Shown in pieces: positions 23,700 to 35,849 of a stretch of DNA of 64,000 nt. Numbering within the stretch: position 1 is the stretch's first letter; each line of letters starts with the position of its first letter. Origin of the DNA: Gaeumannomyces sp. JS-464 (taxonomy: Eukaryota > Ascomycota > Sordariomycetes > Magnaporthales > Magnaporthaceae); contig NGZR01000003.1 in assembly GCA_002197995.1 (NCBI GenBank), forward strand, positions 5,146,001 through 5,210,000, in the 5' to 3' direction. A model generated the notes under the pieces. The model was not told where the DNA came from, did not search any database, and saw nothing but the letters and a program-made list of their open reading frames with translations. Both the position numbers and the translations under genes were made by a program.

Positions 23700-25917
23700 C
23701 GTCTTTTTATTGGGTTTCGAATTTTTCTAACGCCGCCGTTTTAACGAAAAACTTTAACGGGTACCACCCCACTTTATTATAACCGGTTTATTTTACTAAC
23801 GCTTGTTTTTTCCCTTTGCTTTTAGCGTTTTTAACAGTTAAAAAATTTTTTACTAGAAATTTTTCCTAAAATTTCTTATTTTTAAATAATAGTATTAATA
23901 TTAAGCTAAATTGTATGTTTATGTTTATTTGGCTTAAAAGCGGGTCGTTTATTATACGTTACACTAATTTTATATGGAAATTAGGATAAATGCTTTTCGG
24001 CACGTTTAATATAACGTTTTATAAGTTAAACACCGCTATTATTTCGAACTTATCCGCTATTTAATTTAGTTTTTTGCTAAGTTTATTTATTTTTATATTG
24101 CGAAATAAAAGCTAAACCTTATTACCTATTTTAAACTTTTCCGTTAAACGCCGGGATTTATTCGCGTCGGCTTTTTATTATTATTAGGCAAACGCTATTA
24201 CGGCCGTAACTATTTTTAACCCCTTTTTTAAATGTGTTAAAAATGCGGCTGCCCGTTTTTTTTTTTCGCTTGTTATTAATGCTTTTGTTATATACGGGCT
24301 TTTTAGCAAAAGGTTAATATCGAACTTAAATAGTAAACGGTTTAAATTAAACCTTATTATAATAAAGTTTTGGTTATTTAACGCTAATTAGCACGCGTTT
24401 AAATAAAAAGCCCAATCTTTTTAGGAAAAAATGATAAAATAGCGCAAATAATATTGCACTTTTTGGTTTACTCGCTTTATACCCCCGTTTGTTTATAAAT
24501 AAAAAGCTATCGATAAAAGTTAATTAATACCGATTTAAAAGCAAAGTTTTATTTAAAAGTCTTTAACCTAATTCGAGCTTTTATCGAAAATAATACGGTT
24601 AAAAAAGCCACGAAACTTTTACTATGTATTTCGAAACCGTACTGCGCATTTCTTAGCGCCTATTATATGCATTGCTTTAAATTAAACGTATTTTAATAAT
24701 TTGTTTATAATAACTATTAAATATTTCGGATTTCTTTTATTTACCGGTAGTTCCGTTATAAAGTTAATGGAAATAGTTTTTTAATACTAATCCGGTACGA
24801 GTAAAAGGCGTAAAAAACCTTGTTTTGCTAACTTTAATAGTCGGGATTTCCGGCATACGTTACAATTGCGTATAAAACGCGCCACATTTTATGCTATCCC
24901 TTTTTAATAGTAATTCCGGTAAAGTATTTTAAACGTGTTATCCCTATTTACGTGTTTTACAATTAGCGAAACGTGCACTTTTTATATTACAATGGTTGTT
25001 AATAATTTTTACGCTAATAATTATAAACGTTTTTTATATTGCAAAGCTTTTTACGCATTAATAAAACAATTTATAATTTATGCTTTTATATTAGCGGCGG
25101 GAAAAAACCTCCGTACGTTTGCTATTACCGCGTTAAGTTTCGCTAAATAGCTATAGTTTTAACGCAACGCTTTTTCCTAAAGTTCCGTAATATTTATTTC
25201 GCGGAAAAGCTATATGCCTTTTAGTAAAATACCAGATTTAAAACGAACGTTTATCGCTTTTAACGCTATGTTTTCCAAAGTTCGTATTAAAGCTAAAATT
25301 ATCGCGGGGTAAATTGGGCAAAACATTATCGTTTTGCAAGGTTTTATCGATTCGTTTTGCTTTTTTTGCAATAAAACGTTCGGAAAGGTGGCATGCTTCC
25401 CCGGCTTATATTACAAGTTATAATCGAACTTGGATAAGGTTTTTACTTAACGCATTTATCGTTCGCAAACTTCCCGTAATTTAAAAACGTATTTCAAAGC
25501 TTTATGGTTTGTTTAAATTAAAAATGGCTTTCGCACGCTACGAAATTTTAATTCCTATGCTTTAATGCAAACGATTACGGCTAATAACTTTTTATTATGG
25601 ATAGTATAATTCCGTTAACTGCTTTTTAACTTGGCTAAATGGAACGCGATTAGGCGCCAAATCCCATTTTTGCCTAATTGGGAAAAGCAACTTTTAAATG
25701 CCGCGTTTAAGCAGTTTGCTTTAACTTTTATATCCAAATCGGGGTTTTATTACGCTAATACCGGAACTTGCATAAAAGCCAGTTTAAACTTTTCAAATGC
25801 CGCATTAACTTATTTAATCCAGTTAAACGGGATTCCCTTTTTTGTTAACGCTACCAATAATGCAACTAGGTTAAAATATTTATCGATAAAATTTCAGTAA
25901 AAGTTAGCGAATTTTAG
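23700..25917 (-). pseudogene. Gyp-D(-) pol, 3' part: RNase H, integrase, chromodomain
   Basis: The minus-strand frames are the counterpart of 39,090-41,340 in Gyp-D(+), where integrase and chromodomain motifs are clear. The chromodomain lies at about 23,700-23,800 and the RT/RNase H junction at about 25,900. The frame is split by Chr-E at 25,922/32,605: LKFANFYR-type sequence ends on one side and starts on the other. Confidence 0.75.
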
Positions 25918-25922
25918 GAAGT

Positions 25923-26144
25923 TGTTATGGCGTGGCGGGCCTTCGCGGGCTTCCACCCCATTAAGGCCAGGGCACGGGGGTTACGTGGTAGCTATTAGCC
26001 CGTGCACCAATTGGCCGCACGGAAAACCCTGCCAATTAATCCCGGTGCTCCGCACCACTTTTTCTTTCCTATTCCTTAGCTTTAAATAGCTTTAAATCTA
26101 GGGTATATTGCAGCCAACCTTTTTTCCCAACGGCAATCGTAACA
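25923..26144 (+). repeat. 5' LTR of Chr-E
   Basis: It runs TGTTATGGCGTGG to AATCGTAACA and is GC-richer than surrounding DNA. It differs from the 3' copy mainly by transitions. Confidence 0.93.
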
Positions 26145-26299
26145 ATCTAAAGCTTAACCCCAATTCCCCATTGCCTAGGAAAGCATTTAAAATATCCCTT
26201 ACCAACTAAAACCCAAAAAAAACCAAACGCGTTTACCTAACGCAGCACTAGTTTAAACCGAACCCGGAAGGGACTCGCATTTACAAAATAAAGAACAAA

Positions 26300-28350
26300 A
26301 AAAAAGCGTTACCATACGCACAGCAAAAATGGCGCTCATTTCGGAAAAACGCGCGACGAATAAAAAAACGGCCCGCAAAGCGGTGCAGTTTAACCTTAAA
26401 AAACTCGGGACGTTAACCCGGAACGCTTTAAGCGGCGATCGCCGTAGCTCCATTTTCACCGGCCGAAATTATTCCCACATTAATATAAAGGCCGCCCGCA
26501 TCGAAACCTTTAAAAAGGCTTACGCGTCAAAGGATGTAAACGACGCTAAAAATATAACGTAAAAAGGTAATAAAGCCTACATCGCGGCAAAAGTGGATTA
26601 AACTTGCTACGTAATAATTTTCGACGATTACGACCAAAAATTAAAAACCAAATCGAAAGGTTAGCAATCCACTTTACAAAGGGTGGCAAAAAATCCTTTG
26701 CTTTCCACTTTCAAATGCTTTCCAAAACCGGATAGCAAATTACGCCGAACCTAAACGGCGTTTACAAATTTTAGCATTTCGCCACTCTTTTTAAATACAC
26801 TAATGGCTATTTTCGACGAGGTTAAACTGCGAAACCTTTTGCTAGCTGCTATTTAGGCTTAGCTTCGTTCGCTATATTTCCAAATGCGAAGGAATAAATA
26901 AAAATGTAGGAGCATTTTAATAGTAAACCTAAAAGCTAAGCGAGGTTTCGAAACAAACGACGGGAATTACCAGCTCGAACGTTATCCAGCAATTATTCGA
27001 CTAAGCTAAACAGGACTTCGACACTATTGCCGGCTTTTAAACAGCGGTTGCAAACCTCGGCACTTAAAACAAGCAGTTTAAAAAGCAAATTAAAAAGGCC
27101 CCCGTCCTAAGCGCGGCTCCCGGAATTAACTTTCGACTTAATACAAAAGGCGGAACCCCGGAAACAGTTATATCCCATATTTTTGCAGTTTTAACAGGCT
27201 TTAAACCTCGCATAAAAAACCCCCGGTGTATTATGCTAAGGCAAATAAAAACGACATTAAATTTGAAATTTAGTATTAGCGTGTTAAAAAAAAAATAGCG
27301 GTGGACGCCTATATGTTCCAAACCGACGATAAAAAGTTTTTTTACGTTAAATTTTAATTGAAAAGCACGGCCGCTAAGGTTTTACAGCCGTATTTCCGGG
27401 CCGACCATTTTAATTGCATTAACAATTACTTCCGCTTAATAACGCATTTTTAGCAAAAGCATTACGACCCGGACACGAAAAAGCGCGCTTACGCGGAATG
27501 GAAAAAACTTGCCATAAAACCAGGCGAGGATTTTAACGTTTTTAAGCGCAATTTTATTCGCTTTACCGGAAAATGCCGGGTGGCCAAAAAAAATTGGAAA
27601 AGAAAGTTTTACAAACGACTTTTTTCCGGCATAAAAATTTAAATAACTATAGCTTACTTTAACAGCATTATCGATTTTAACAAGTTTTCGCGCACCGTTT
27701 AAAAAGTGGCTTTCCGGTGGAAGTAAAACCAATAAAATCGAGCTAAAAAATTTAAGGCCGGCATAAACACCGGTATAAAGGAAAGCGGTAACGGCCGCCC
27801 GCGATTCCCGGCGACCGGCTTGCTAGGTAAGCCATTTACAACTCCGTTTTTAACCCGACTTTCCCCCGAAAAAATAAGAAAGTTTATTTAAAAAGGTCGC
27901 TATTTTACTTGCAAAAAGCTGGGATACATTTTTAAAATTTGTCCTTTTAAAATTATTACATAAAACCGAAAAGCGCGCTTTAACGAAATCGTTAGCAAAT
28001 GCTAATAATACTAATCGAATTATAAAGCGTTTAAAGCCGGAAAAACCGAGGGCGGTTCGGGAAACGCTTAACCTTAGGGCAATTAAACTCCATTTTAGGG
28101 ATATGTATGTCGGCATTGGGGGTAAACGGGAAAATACCATTTAACTTTTTTTTTAAATACCTGGGTGGCAACCTAATAACGATAAACTGCTTAATTTTAC
28201 AAAATGGACTTTCCTTTTTTGCTATTGCGCTAATTAATATTAAAGCGAACGGTTACATTTTCGTTAGCTTGCGATTTGCGAAAAAAATGCGAAGGAATTT
28301 TAAAAGCCGCATAATTGTCGATTTCGAACCCCAAGCCGTGGGAGGATATT
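26300..28350 (+). pseudogene. Chr-E Gag
   Basis: The first open stretch (26,329-26,562) starts MALISEKRATNKKTARKAVQ and is basic and helical. Later frames (27,400-27,720) give a capsid-like region with RKSFTNDFF-type sequence and a 'YARAEWKKLAIKPGEDF'-like entry that resembles gypsy capsids with the 'm..gesv.dF...F' helix. About 650 codons, long for Gag. No zinc knuckle was found. Stops mark former Gln codons. Confidence 0.6.
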
Positions 28351-28369
28351 AAAACGAGGAAGTTTAATT

Positions 28370-28560
28370 GGTAAACGTGGCGTTGCTTTCCCATTTACGG
28401 ATTTAAAACCGAAGCATTCCTAAACAGTTTATGCTAGTCCTCGATATAAAGCAAAATGTTATTATCGGCCGCAAATTTTTGGATTACCACGATACCGCAA
28501 TGGATTGCCGTTACCAAATGTTGCTTTTTCCAAATTATATGCTTTTAACGCCCGCCCCCG
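28370..28560 (+). pseudogene. Chr-E aspartyl-protease region
   Basis: The plus-strand frame at about 28,430-28,520 reads MLVLDIKQNVIIGRKFLDYH and then DTAMDCR. This matches the C-terminal half of retropepsin-like domains of fungal gypsy elements (dvIiGrkWL...). The catalytic D(S/T)G would lie upstream and was not identified. Confidence 0.6.
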
Positions 28561-29089
28561 CCGACATTTGTATAAACAAATCCGGAAAGCTGCTTTCGAA
28601 CCCGGCCTAAAATAAAAAGTGCTTAAACAAAACCGCCGTATGGAAATCGAAAATAAACGCCGTGCGGCAAACTGCTATAACGATTAGCATTAAACCGTTA
28701 TGAAAAAAAAGATTAGCGAGCTGGTAACCAAGCGGCCCGAAAAGCCCGCAACGAAAAAGCCGGAGCAGCTTAAGCGTATGTAGCTTATTTTGCTAAAAAA
28801 AAACCCCGAAAAGCTATCCGGATAAGAAAAAGGCATTGCTAAAATGCAAAAGGCATTTGCGGACGACATTTTAACCGAACTTCCGAAGCGCGAGCCCGTT
28901 CCTTTCGTAAAGCCCGAAATTAAAAGGAAGCGTTTCGAATAAACGGTTAGGGCTATTATATTATAGCAAAGGATACCGTGGGATGGTATAAAAAAAGGAT
29001 CGATATCGTTTGTTTAAAAGCCGTAAACTTCCACAAAATAGCGTTTTTTAAAAAAAACCAAAGTTTTTACTACGACCTTTTACGAAATT

Positions 29090-31780
29090 AACCGTTTAAT
29101 TTAAAATAAAAGGGAAATAAAACATAAGCTAAAAAACTTTTTGCTATACAACGAGGAGGAGCTTAAGTAAAAAGCTTGGAACGCGGTACTTGCAAAATAC
29201 CACAACCTATTTCGCAATTTTAACAAAGCGGACTTTAACGAGCTGCTTTTAAAAAAGCCGGGGGTCGACCATTTTATTAACTTAAAAGGCGACTTTTAAA
29301 CGCTAAAATCCAGCCCATTATATAAAATAACGCTGGAGGAATTGGAAGCGTGCCGATAATACTTCCGAAAAAACCTCCATAAAGGGTTTTTAAAACCAAG
29401 CACCGTTTTATAAGCAGCGCTTATCCTGTTCGCGAAAAAGGCTAACGGGGAATTCCGATTATGCGTAAATTACCGGAAACTTAACGCATTAACCAAAAAA
29501 AACGTCCATTTACTGCTTTTAATCGAAAAAACGCTAGCTAGGATCGGGTAAGCACGGATTTTTACCAAAATCGATATCCGTTAAGCTTTTTACCGCATCC
29601 GCATAACGGAGGGCATGGAAAACCTAACAACTTTCCGGACGAAATACGGGACGTTTTGGTATAAGGTTTTCCCGTTCGGCTTTATAAATGGACCTGCCAC
29701 TTTTTAAAAATTTATTAACTTAATATTAATAAAATACTTAAACGATTTTTATTCGGCTTATATTAACGATATTTTAATTTGGTTCGATAACCTTAACGAG
29801 CACCGGACTTACGTAAAAAAAGTGCTCGAAAAGCTCTAAAAGGCCGGCTTTTAAACGGATATTAAAAAATGCGAATTTTATGTAACCCGCACGAAATTCC
29901 TCGGGTTTATTATCGGAATTAAAAGCATTAAAATCGACCCCGATAAAGTTACCGCTATTCGCGATTAAAAAAAGCCGATTACCGTTAAAGGAATTTAGTT
30001 TTTCTTTGGTTTTTATAACTTTTACAAAAAGTTCGTACCGAAGTATAGCAAATTGGCCAAGCCGTTAACGGGCTTAACCAAAAAAAACGTCCCGTTTTTA
30101 TGGAAAAACCCCTAGTAAAAAGCGTTCGACAACCTAAAACGACGACTACTGTTAGCCCTTACATTGCGCCATTTTAGGCAGGATTTGGAAATTCGGGTCG
30201 AAATAAACGCGTTTAACGGAATGGTAACCGGCGTGCTAAGCTAGCTGTTTAAAAACGAGGAGGATTAGCACCTAATTACCTTCTTTTCGGAAATATTTAA
30301 CGCCGGCGGAATACAATTACGAGGCATATAATAAAGAACTTTTAGCCGTAATTCGGGCTTTAAAAGCATAACGTTTCGAACTAGTGGGATTGTTAAAGCT
30401 TTTCCTCGTCGTTACCGACTATAAAGCGCTCGAATATTTTTTAACTAAAAGATTACTTAACATAAAGCAGGCAAGCTAAGCGGACTTTATAGCCCAATAC
30501 CATTTCGAAATTACGTACCGGCCGGGATTTAAAAACGCCGCCGTAAACGCTTTAACAAAAAAAACGAAAAAGCTGGCGACGCAAAAGGAAAAGCGGAACG
30601 CCGAACGCATTATAAAAGTTTTCCGCCATCGCGAAACCGGAATAAACGAAATTTTCGTGCTAAATTTAAAAAAGCCCTTCCAATAGACAAGCTAAGCATT
30701 ACAAACAGCACGGTTAAAAGGATAATGCTCGCGGATAAGTGTTAAAAACAAACTTAACAACCATTTCGCTTTTCCCGAATAAGCAAAAACTATTAACGGG
30801 AAGCTTAAGTAAACGACTATTACCGAGGGATACCTCCTCCGTTACGGCAAACTGGTAATGCCGAAGGAAAAAAATCCGACCTTAGTTATTAAAGTAATAC
30901 GAAAGGCTTATAATAATTTAGCTACGGGATATCCCGGCCGGAATAAAACGAAACGGTTAGTTATTGCCCAATATTAATGGCCGGGTATAACCGCGGATAT
31001 CGATCACTATATTAACAACTGCTTTTGCCAATTATTAAAGCGATTAAAAAATAAAACACTAAAGCTATTGCACCTAATCCCAATCCCTTATTAGCAAAAG
31101 CAACACCTAATTATTAATTTTAAAACGATGCCTTTTTCCCGTAAAAGCTACGATAATGCTTTCGTAATTATGGATGCGTTTTCCAAAAGGTTTTAAACCG
31201 TCCTATACAAAAAAACGGCCACGGTTAAAAACGTAGCTATAATATTTTACGAAAAACTATAGCGGACTTGGGGACTTTTAACCACCGTAAAATTAAACCA
31301 AAGCTTTTAATTCGTATCGGCTTTTACCGATAAGCTAGCGGCCGTTTTAGGCATAAATTAGAAACTTTCCAATTTAAAACATTTACAATCGGCCGGCCAA
31401 ACGGAAATTATAAACGCTTATTTAAATTAGCGATTACGAATGTTCGTTAATCACTTTTAAAACGATTAGGACGAAGCGATCCCGGCTTTAAACTAAATGC
31501 AAGCCTCGCTCCCTTATAAAGCGCTAAATGGCATGTCTTTATACGAGGTAATAACTAGCTCCCTCCCACTATGCCATTTCGATTAAAAACGTCGCACGAA
31601 AAAGTTCGGTAGTATGGCGGCCGCGGAACGGATTACCCGCGCAAAGGCTTAAGCGCTTGTAAATCGATTGCAAAAGTACGCCGAAACGGCTAAAAACACC
31701 TTGCAAAAAAGCTAAAACCGCATAACGCAATAAGCTAATAAGCACCGAAAAAAGCCGGATTTCGGTGTTAACGACCAAAT
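29090..31780 (+). pseudogene. Chr-E RT, RNase H and integrase
   Basis: RT is clear. Blocks at 29,440-29,500 read ANGEFRLCVNYRKLNALTKK. At about 29,575-29,620 the frame reads TKIDIR*AFYRIRI (first catalytic Asp kept). At 29,680-29,720 it reads FPFGFINGPATF. At about 29,755-29,800 YINDILIW is the YxDD-type box with one Asp as Asn. IKKCEFYVTRTKFLGFI follows. The RNase H connection 'FFGFYNFYKKFVPKYSKLAKPL' is near 30,000. Integrase motifs spread over 30,700-31,500 (KLLHLIPIP and the SAGQTE(I/R)-like block at about 31,390). The frame continues into the tail at 31,779. Confidence 0.85.
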
Positions 31781-32365
31781 GTTTATCCTCCGTAAAACTA
31801 GCCCTACGGATCGCCTTACCGATAAGTTAAACTTCCTTATAACAAAAAAACATTTCCTAATTAAGGCTAAAAAAAGGCATTTTTATAAGCTCGAAATGCT
31901 AAAAGCTGGAAAGGATCGACGGTATACCATGCAAACCGCTTGCGCAAGTATAGCAATAACCCGGATGGAAGGGCAAAAACCACTAAAACCGGCAGCCGAA
32001 TACGTAAACGAAAAAGGAAAAAAGGAATGGGTGGTGGACCATGTAAAGTCGTTACGGGTTTACTATAGCAAACTATAGTACCAAATCGAATGGAAAGGAT
32101 AAAACCCCGACCCGGCCTGGTACCCGGCCGAAAACTTTAAAAAAGCGCTTAAGGTCCTAAGGAAGTATTACGAGGCCTACTTTTAACAGCCAAGCCCCCC
32201 GGCGCGGCTGGAACAGTGGGAAGCAGCATATAAGGCCGGGACGGAAAACCCGGCCTACAAAGACGATAACCGACCGGGGGAGGGCCAGGAAGCCTTAAAG
32301 TACGCCTTCCGGCAACGCCGAAGTAAAAAACCAAATGCGGGAATTAATGTATTGCCGACGCTTTT
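31779..32365 (+). pseudogene. Chr-E integrase C-terminus with chromodomain-like tail
   Basis: An open stretch from 31,779 gives the GPY/F-side segment FLIKAKKRHFYKLEMLKAGK and WVVDHVKSLRVYYSKL. A chromodomain-like fold then reads YQIEWKG (about 32,082-32,102), followed by DPAWYPAENFK and VLRKYYEAY. It lacks the canonical ENTWEP and has D-P-A-W-Y instead, so it may be a divergent chromodomain. A Pro/Gly/Arg-rich tail runs to about 32,365. Confidence 0.75.
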
Positions 32366-32368
32366 ATT

Positions 32369-32382
32369 AGGGGAGGGGGTAG
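32369..32382 (+). promoter_or_regulatory. Polypurine tract of Chr-E
   Basis: AGGGGAGGGGGTAG lies immediately 5' of the 3' LTR, the expected plus-strand priming site. It is well preserved despite RIP nearby. Confidence 0.75.
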
Positions 32383-32604
32383 TGTTATAGCGTGGCGGGC
32401 CCTCGCGGGCTTCCACCCCATTAAAGCTAAAGCACGGGGGTTACGTGGTGGCTATTAGCCCGTGCACTAATTGGCCGCACGGAAAACCCTGCCAATTAAT
32501 CCCGGTGCTCCGCACTACTTTTTCTTTCTTGTTTTTTAGCTTTAAATAGCTTTAAGTTTAAGGTATATTGCAGTTAGCCTTTTTTCCTAACGGCAATCGT
32601 GACA
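32383..32604 (+). repeat. 3' LTR of Chr-E
   Basis: It runs TGTTATAGCGTGG to CAATCGTGACA, 222 bp, followed by AAAGT. Confidence 0.93.
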
Positions 32605-32609
32605 AAAGT

Positions 32610-35220
32610 TTTAAAAACCTTTAAGTTTTTTAAACGTTTCCCACTTTTAAATAGCGCGAACTTTTTCCGGGTCCGTTTAAATTCCTTCGTTTGCTTTAAT
32701 AATAAAACCGAAGTATTTAACTTTTTATACCGCGAAATTGCTTTTTTTTAAATCCAAATTTAACCCGGCTTTACGTAACTTTTAAAAAACTTCCCGGACT
32801 TTGCTTATATGGTTTTTACGCGACTTTAAAAAAAATCAATACGTCGTCCAAATATGCTAACACGTAATCGTTTAAAATATCTCCTAATACGCCGTTAATA
32901 TAGCGTTAAAAAGTAGCCGAAACGCTTGTTAACCCGAATAAGTACATTAGCCATTCGAATAAGCCGAACCGTATGCGAAAAGCTGTTAAATGTTCGTCCT
33001 TTTTTACTATTCGTATTTTATAAAATGCGGCTCGAACGTTAACTTTGGTAAACTATTTCGCTTTAGCTAAAAAACGAAGCGTTTTTTTACTAATAAAAGT
33101 AGGTACCGATTTTGCAGCGTAATCGCGTTAAATGCTTTATAATCCACGTATAAACGCCAGCTACCTATTGACTTTTTTACTATTAGCACTAACGCTACCG
33201 CCGGTAAAAAGCTAGTTTAAATCCACCTTTTATTTATTAAGTTTGTAATTTATCGGCGCAATTCCAAAAGTTAATTTTAAAATATTTTATAAAATCGGCC
33301 TTAAAATAACTCCGGTTTATTTCCGTTATTATTTGTTTTTAGCCGAATATAATAGTTTAAATTTCCTCGGTGTAAAAGCAAAACCGATGCTTTGCTTTTG
33401 TCGAAAAAATCCGCGAAATTCCGCAATTTTAAAAGTAATTTAAACGTGGTTAATTCCTGTTTCGTAGTTATTACTATCGTTTATAAAATTCGTATTATTT
33501 CCTTTAATAACGTAGCGGTAAACTCGTAGCTTTAGGCTGGGTTTTAACGCTATTTTCGGCATATTATCGCGAAAACACTATTAATTACTAATGCTAATTA
33601 TTTACCGCTTTTTAATCGGGCATGTAATTTTTAAACCACTATGCTTTATGCTGCCCTTATTTGGAAAAAGCTACCCGCCGCGTCCAATTCCACACGGTTA
33701 TGCTTTATTTATAATAATCCTAAAATAACATCCTTAAATATTCCCGGGATAATGTAAAATAAAGCAAAAAATACCTACCCGTTTAAATCCATTTCGCATT
33801 TAGCAATTTAGCTAATTGCTAACAATATGCGTTTTAGGATTATATTAAACCGGCGCGGTATTTAAAATTATAAACGCTTAACCCCGATTTTTACCGCGAA
33901 ATTTTCGCTTATCGCCGCATAACATTCGCAATTAAAATCCACTTATACGTTTACGAATTTAGCGAAATCGAGCAATGCTAATACCAAAAATAAAGGGCTA
34001 TTTATACTGCGTTTAATTTTTTTTAACTCGTTTTTCCACTTTTTAATATGTAACTTCCCGATTGTTAATTTATTCCGTTATTACGGCGTTTTTTTAACTA
34101 AAGCTCGTATTAAAAGCTACTCGTTTTCCGTATTAATACCCGCCGTCGTTGCCCTTAATACTATGGTAAGCCTAAGGCGAATCGCGTTTCGGTAGCGACA
34201 CGCCCGTTTGTCGTGTTCCTAGCTGCCATAATTTAAACACGCCCCGGTTTTACGCCGCTAGCGGAACACTTTTTAAAAAACCCAAAATGCTTTAGGTTTA
34301 CGTGCCTTTTAGCTTTCGCTTTCCCCTAAATTAATATTTACTACGTTTACGCCCGTTATAAGTAAATCCCCCGATTTATCCGTAATATAAAGTGCGGTAT
34401 AAAAAATTGGCGTTTTTTTATTTAGCTTATTATCCATATCGATTACTTTTAAAGCTTAAGCAATGCGTTTATACGTGTTAACCATTTTGTTATATAAAAA
34501 TTGTTATTTTTCGCTCGAAATTGCGGCTAATTAAATCCTATTCGAAATACGCAAACGAAGGTAATTAATTTTAATTTCGTTTGCTTATGCAATGCCTTTA
34601 ACCGCGGTTAATAATATTTCGAACTTCGTAATAAAAGCGGCGAACGTTTAGCCCGGCTTTATTTTAACCACTTTTAATTTTAACTAAGCTTCGGCTTTTT
34701 TATATGGGTTATTAAAAATGGTAACAAGGTGGTTAAAAAATTGCAATAGGTTATAAATGTTATAAAGGCTTCCGGTTTCGTAATACGAGCGTGCCACTTT
34801 TAAATGGCCAGGGTAAAAAAAGCTTAAATATATTCGTAATAATCGCGTGCGTTATTAATAAATTCCACGTTTCGGGTTATTTTATATTCGAATGCGTTCC
34901 GTTACGCGTCGAAGCCCTATCCGTCGCCGTCGTATAACAAGGGGTTTTTAAATGGTTTTCGTTTAAAAAACGTAATTAAAGCGTTTACGAGTTTAAACTA
35001 AGCGTTTTATATTTCGATAATGCGGTTTTATTTATTGCGTTGCTCGACGAATACCGCGTTAGCGTCGGTTTAAAATTTAGCTAGCTTTTTTTCGAACGCG
35101 GCCAAACGTGTTTATAATTCCACGATAATAGCTGCTAGGTTTAACTGGTCGGGAAATGTTAAAGCCGGGGTTACGGCGTTTCCCGGCGATAGTAAAATTA
35201 AAATAGGCATGGTTATAATC
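32610..35220 (-). pseudogene. Gyp-D(-) Gag, protease and reverse transcriptase
   Basis: Read right to left from the 5' LTR: Gag (35,210-34,200) has FPDQLNLAAIIVEL and the same capsid blocks as Gyp-D(+). A protease-like region lies at about 34,000-33,700. RT lies at about 33,240-32,640 with the LYLDDVLIFS-type box and the SRKNHISKVREV segment. The RT C-terminus joins the piece left of Chr-E. It is intact over the points where the pogo-like transposon and F sit in the D(+) copy, which confirms those as insertions. Confidence 0.8.
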
Positions 35221-35249
35221 CCGCGTTCGGGAAAAGATTTTGCAAAAAT

Positions 35250-35437
35250 GTAATAGGCTAGGCTAATAGGTAGTGGCTAATAGGAGCTAAAGTAATGTTA
35301 TTTTGCAAAATGAAAAAAAACAAAAAGGAGGAAAGCTAACTTAATCCCGAAAGTTATCCCTAGTTATATATGCATAAAAACGGTTTAAAAGTAACCTTTA
35401 AGCTTTTTACCCGTGCTTTTAGCACGGAATTATAACA
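35250..35437 (-). repeat. 5' LTR of Gyp-D(-)
   Basis: The plus strand reads TGTAATAGGCTAGG to GGAATTATAACA, followed by the TSD CTAAC. Internal sequence to its left matches the sequence just inside the 5' LTR of Gyp-D(+). Confidence 0.92.
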
Positions 35438-35442
35438 CTAAC

Positions 35443-35849
35443 TCCTTATATTATACCCCATATTACGAATAAATCGAAGGATTTACTAATATCGGGCGTA
35501 AACGTAGCAAACATTAGTTTAAAAGAAAGCGAAAGCTAAAAAGCACGTAAATTTAAAATACTTTGGGTTTTTTAAAAAGTTTTGCTAGCGTCGTAAAACC
35601 GGGGCGTGTTTAAATTATAGCAGCTAGGAATACGAAAAACGAGCGTTTCGCTATCGAAACGCGATTCGCTTTAAGCTTATTACGGTATTAAAAGCAGCGA
35701 CGGCGGGTATTAATACGGGAAACGAATAGCTTTTAACACGAGCCTTAGTTAAAAAAAAGCGCCGTAATAACGGAATAAATTAATAACCGGGAAGTTATAT
35801 ATTAAAAAGTGGAAAAACGAGCTAAAAAAAATTAAACGTAATATAAATA
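35443..35849 (+). pseudogene. Gyp-D(+) Gag, C-terminal part
   Basis: The frame resumes after the CTAAC duplication with basic, Lys/Arg-rich sequence (RKRSKHQFKRKRK-like once stops are read as Gln). It then gives ARNTKNERFAIETRFA and VEKRAKKN. It ends at the TA where the pogo-like element is inserted and continues into protease at 37,704. Confidence 0.7.

Larger units (their letters stand above)
25923..32604 (+). mobile_element. Chr-E: complete 6.7-kb Ty3/gypsy element, deepest insertion
   Basis: Both LTRs are 222 bp and start TGTTAT. Flanks are GAAGT (25918-25922) and AAAGT (32605-32609), a 5-bp TSD with one G-to-A change. Internal order is Gag, protease, RT, RNase H, integrase, chromodomain-like tail. 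It is the least degraded large element here: several frames stay open for 80-100 codons. It has no antisense ORF, since the integrase tail ends just before the polypurine tract. Confidence 0.93.
21326..35437 (-). mobile_element. Gyp-D(-): opposite-strand copy of the same family inserted in the Gag of Gyp-D(+)
   Basis: LTRs lie at 35250-35437 (5') and 21326-21514 (3'), with exact TSD CTAAC at 21321-21325 and 35438-35442. Chr-E (25923-32604) interrupts it. Without Chr-E its length is about 7.4 kb. The two D copies form a large inverted repeat within one locus. Confidence 0.93.

Noticed and set aside
34500..35220. Minus-strand Gag of Gyp-D(-) as a separate solo gene
   Set aside because: It is continuous with the D(-) LTR at 35,250-35,437 and identical in layout to the Gag of Gyp-D(+).
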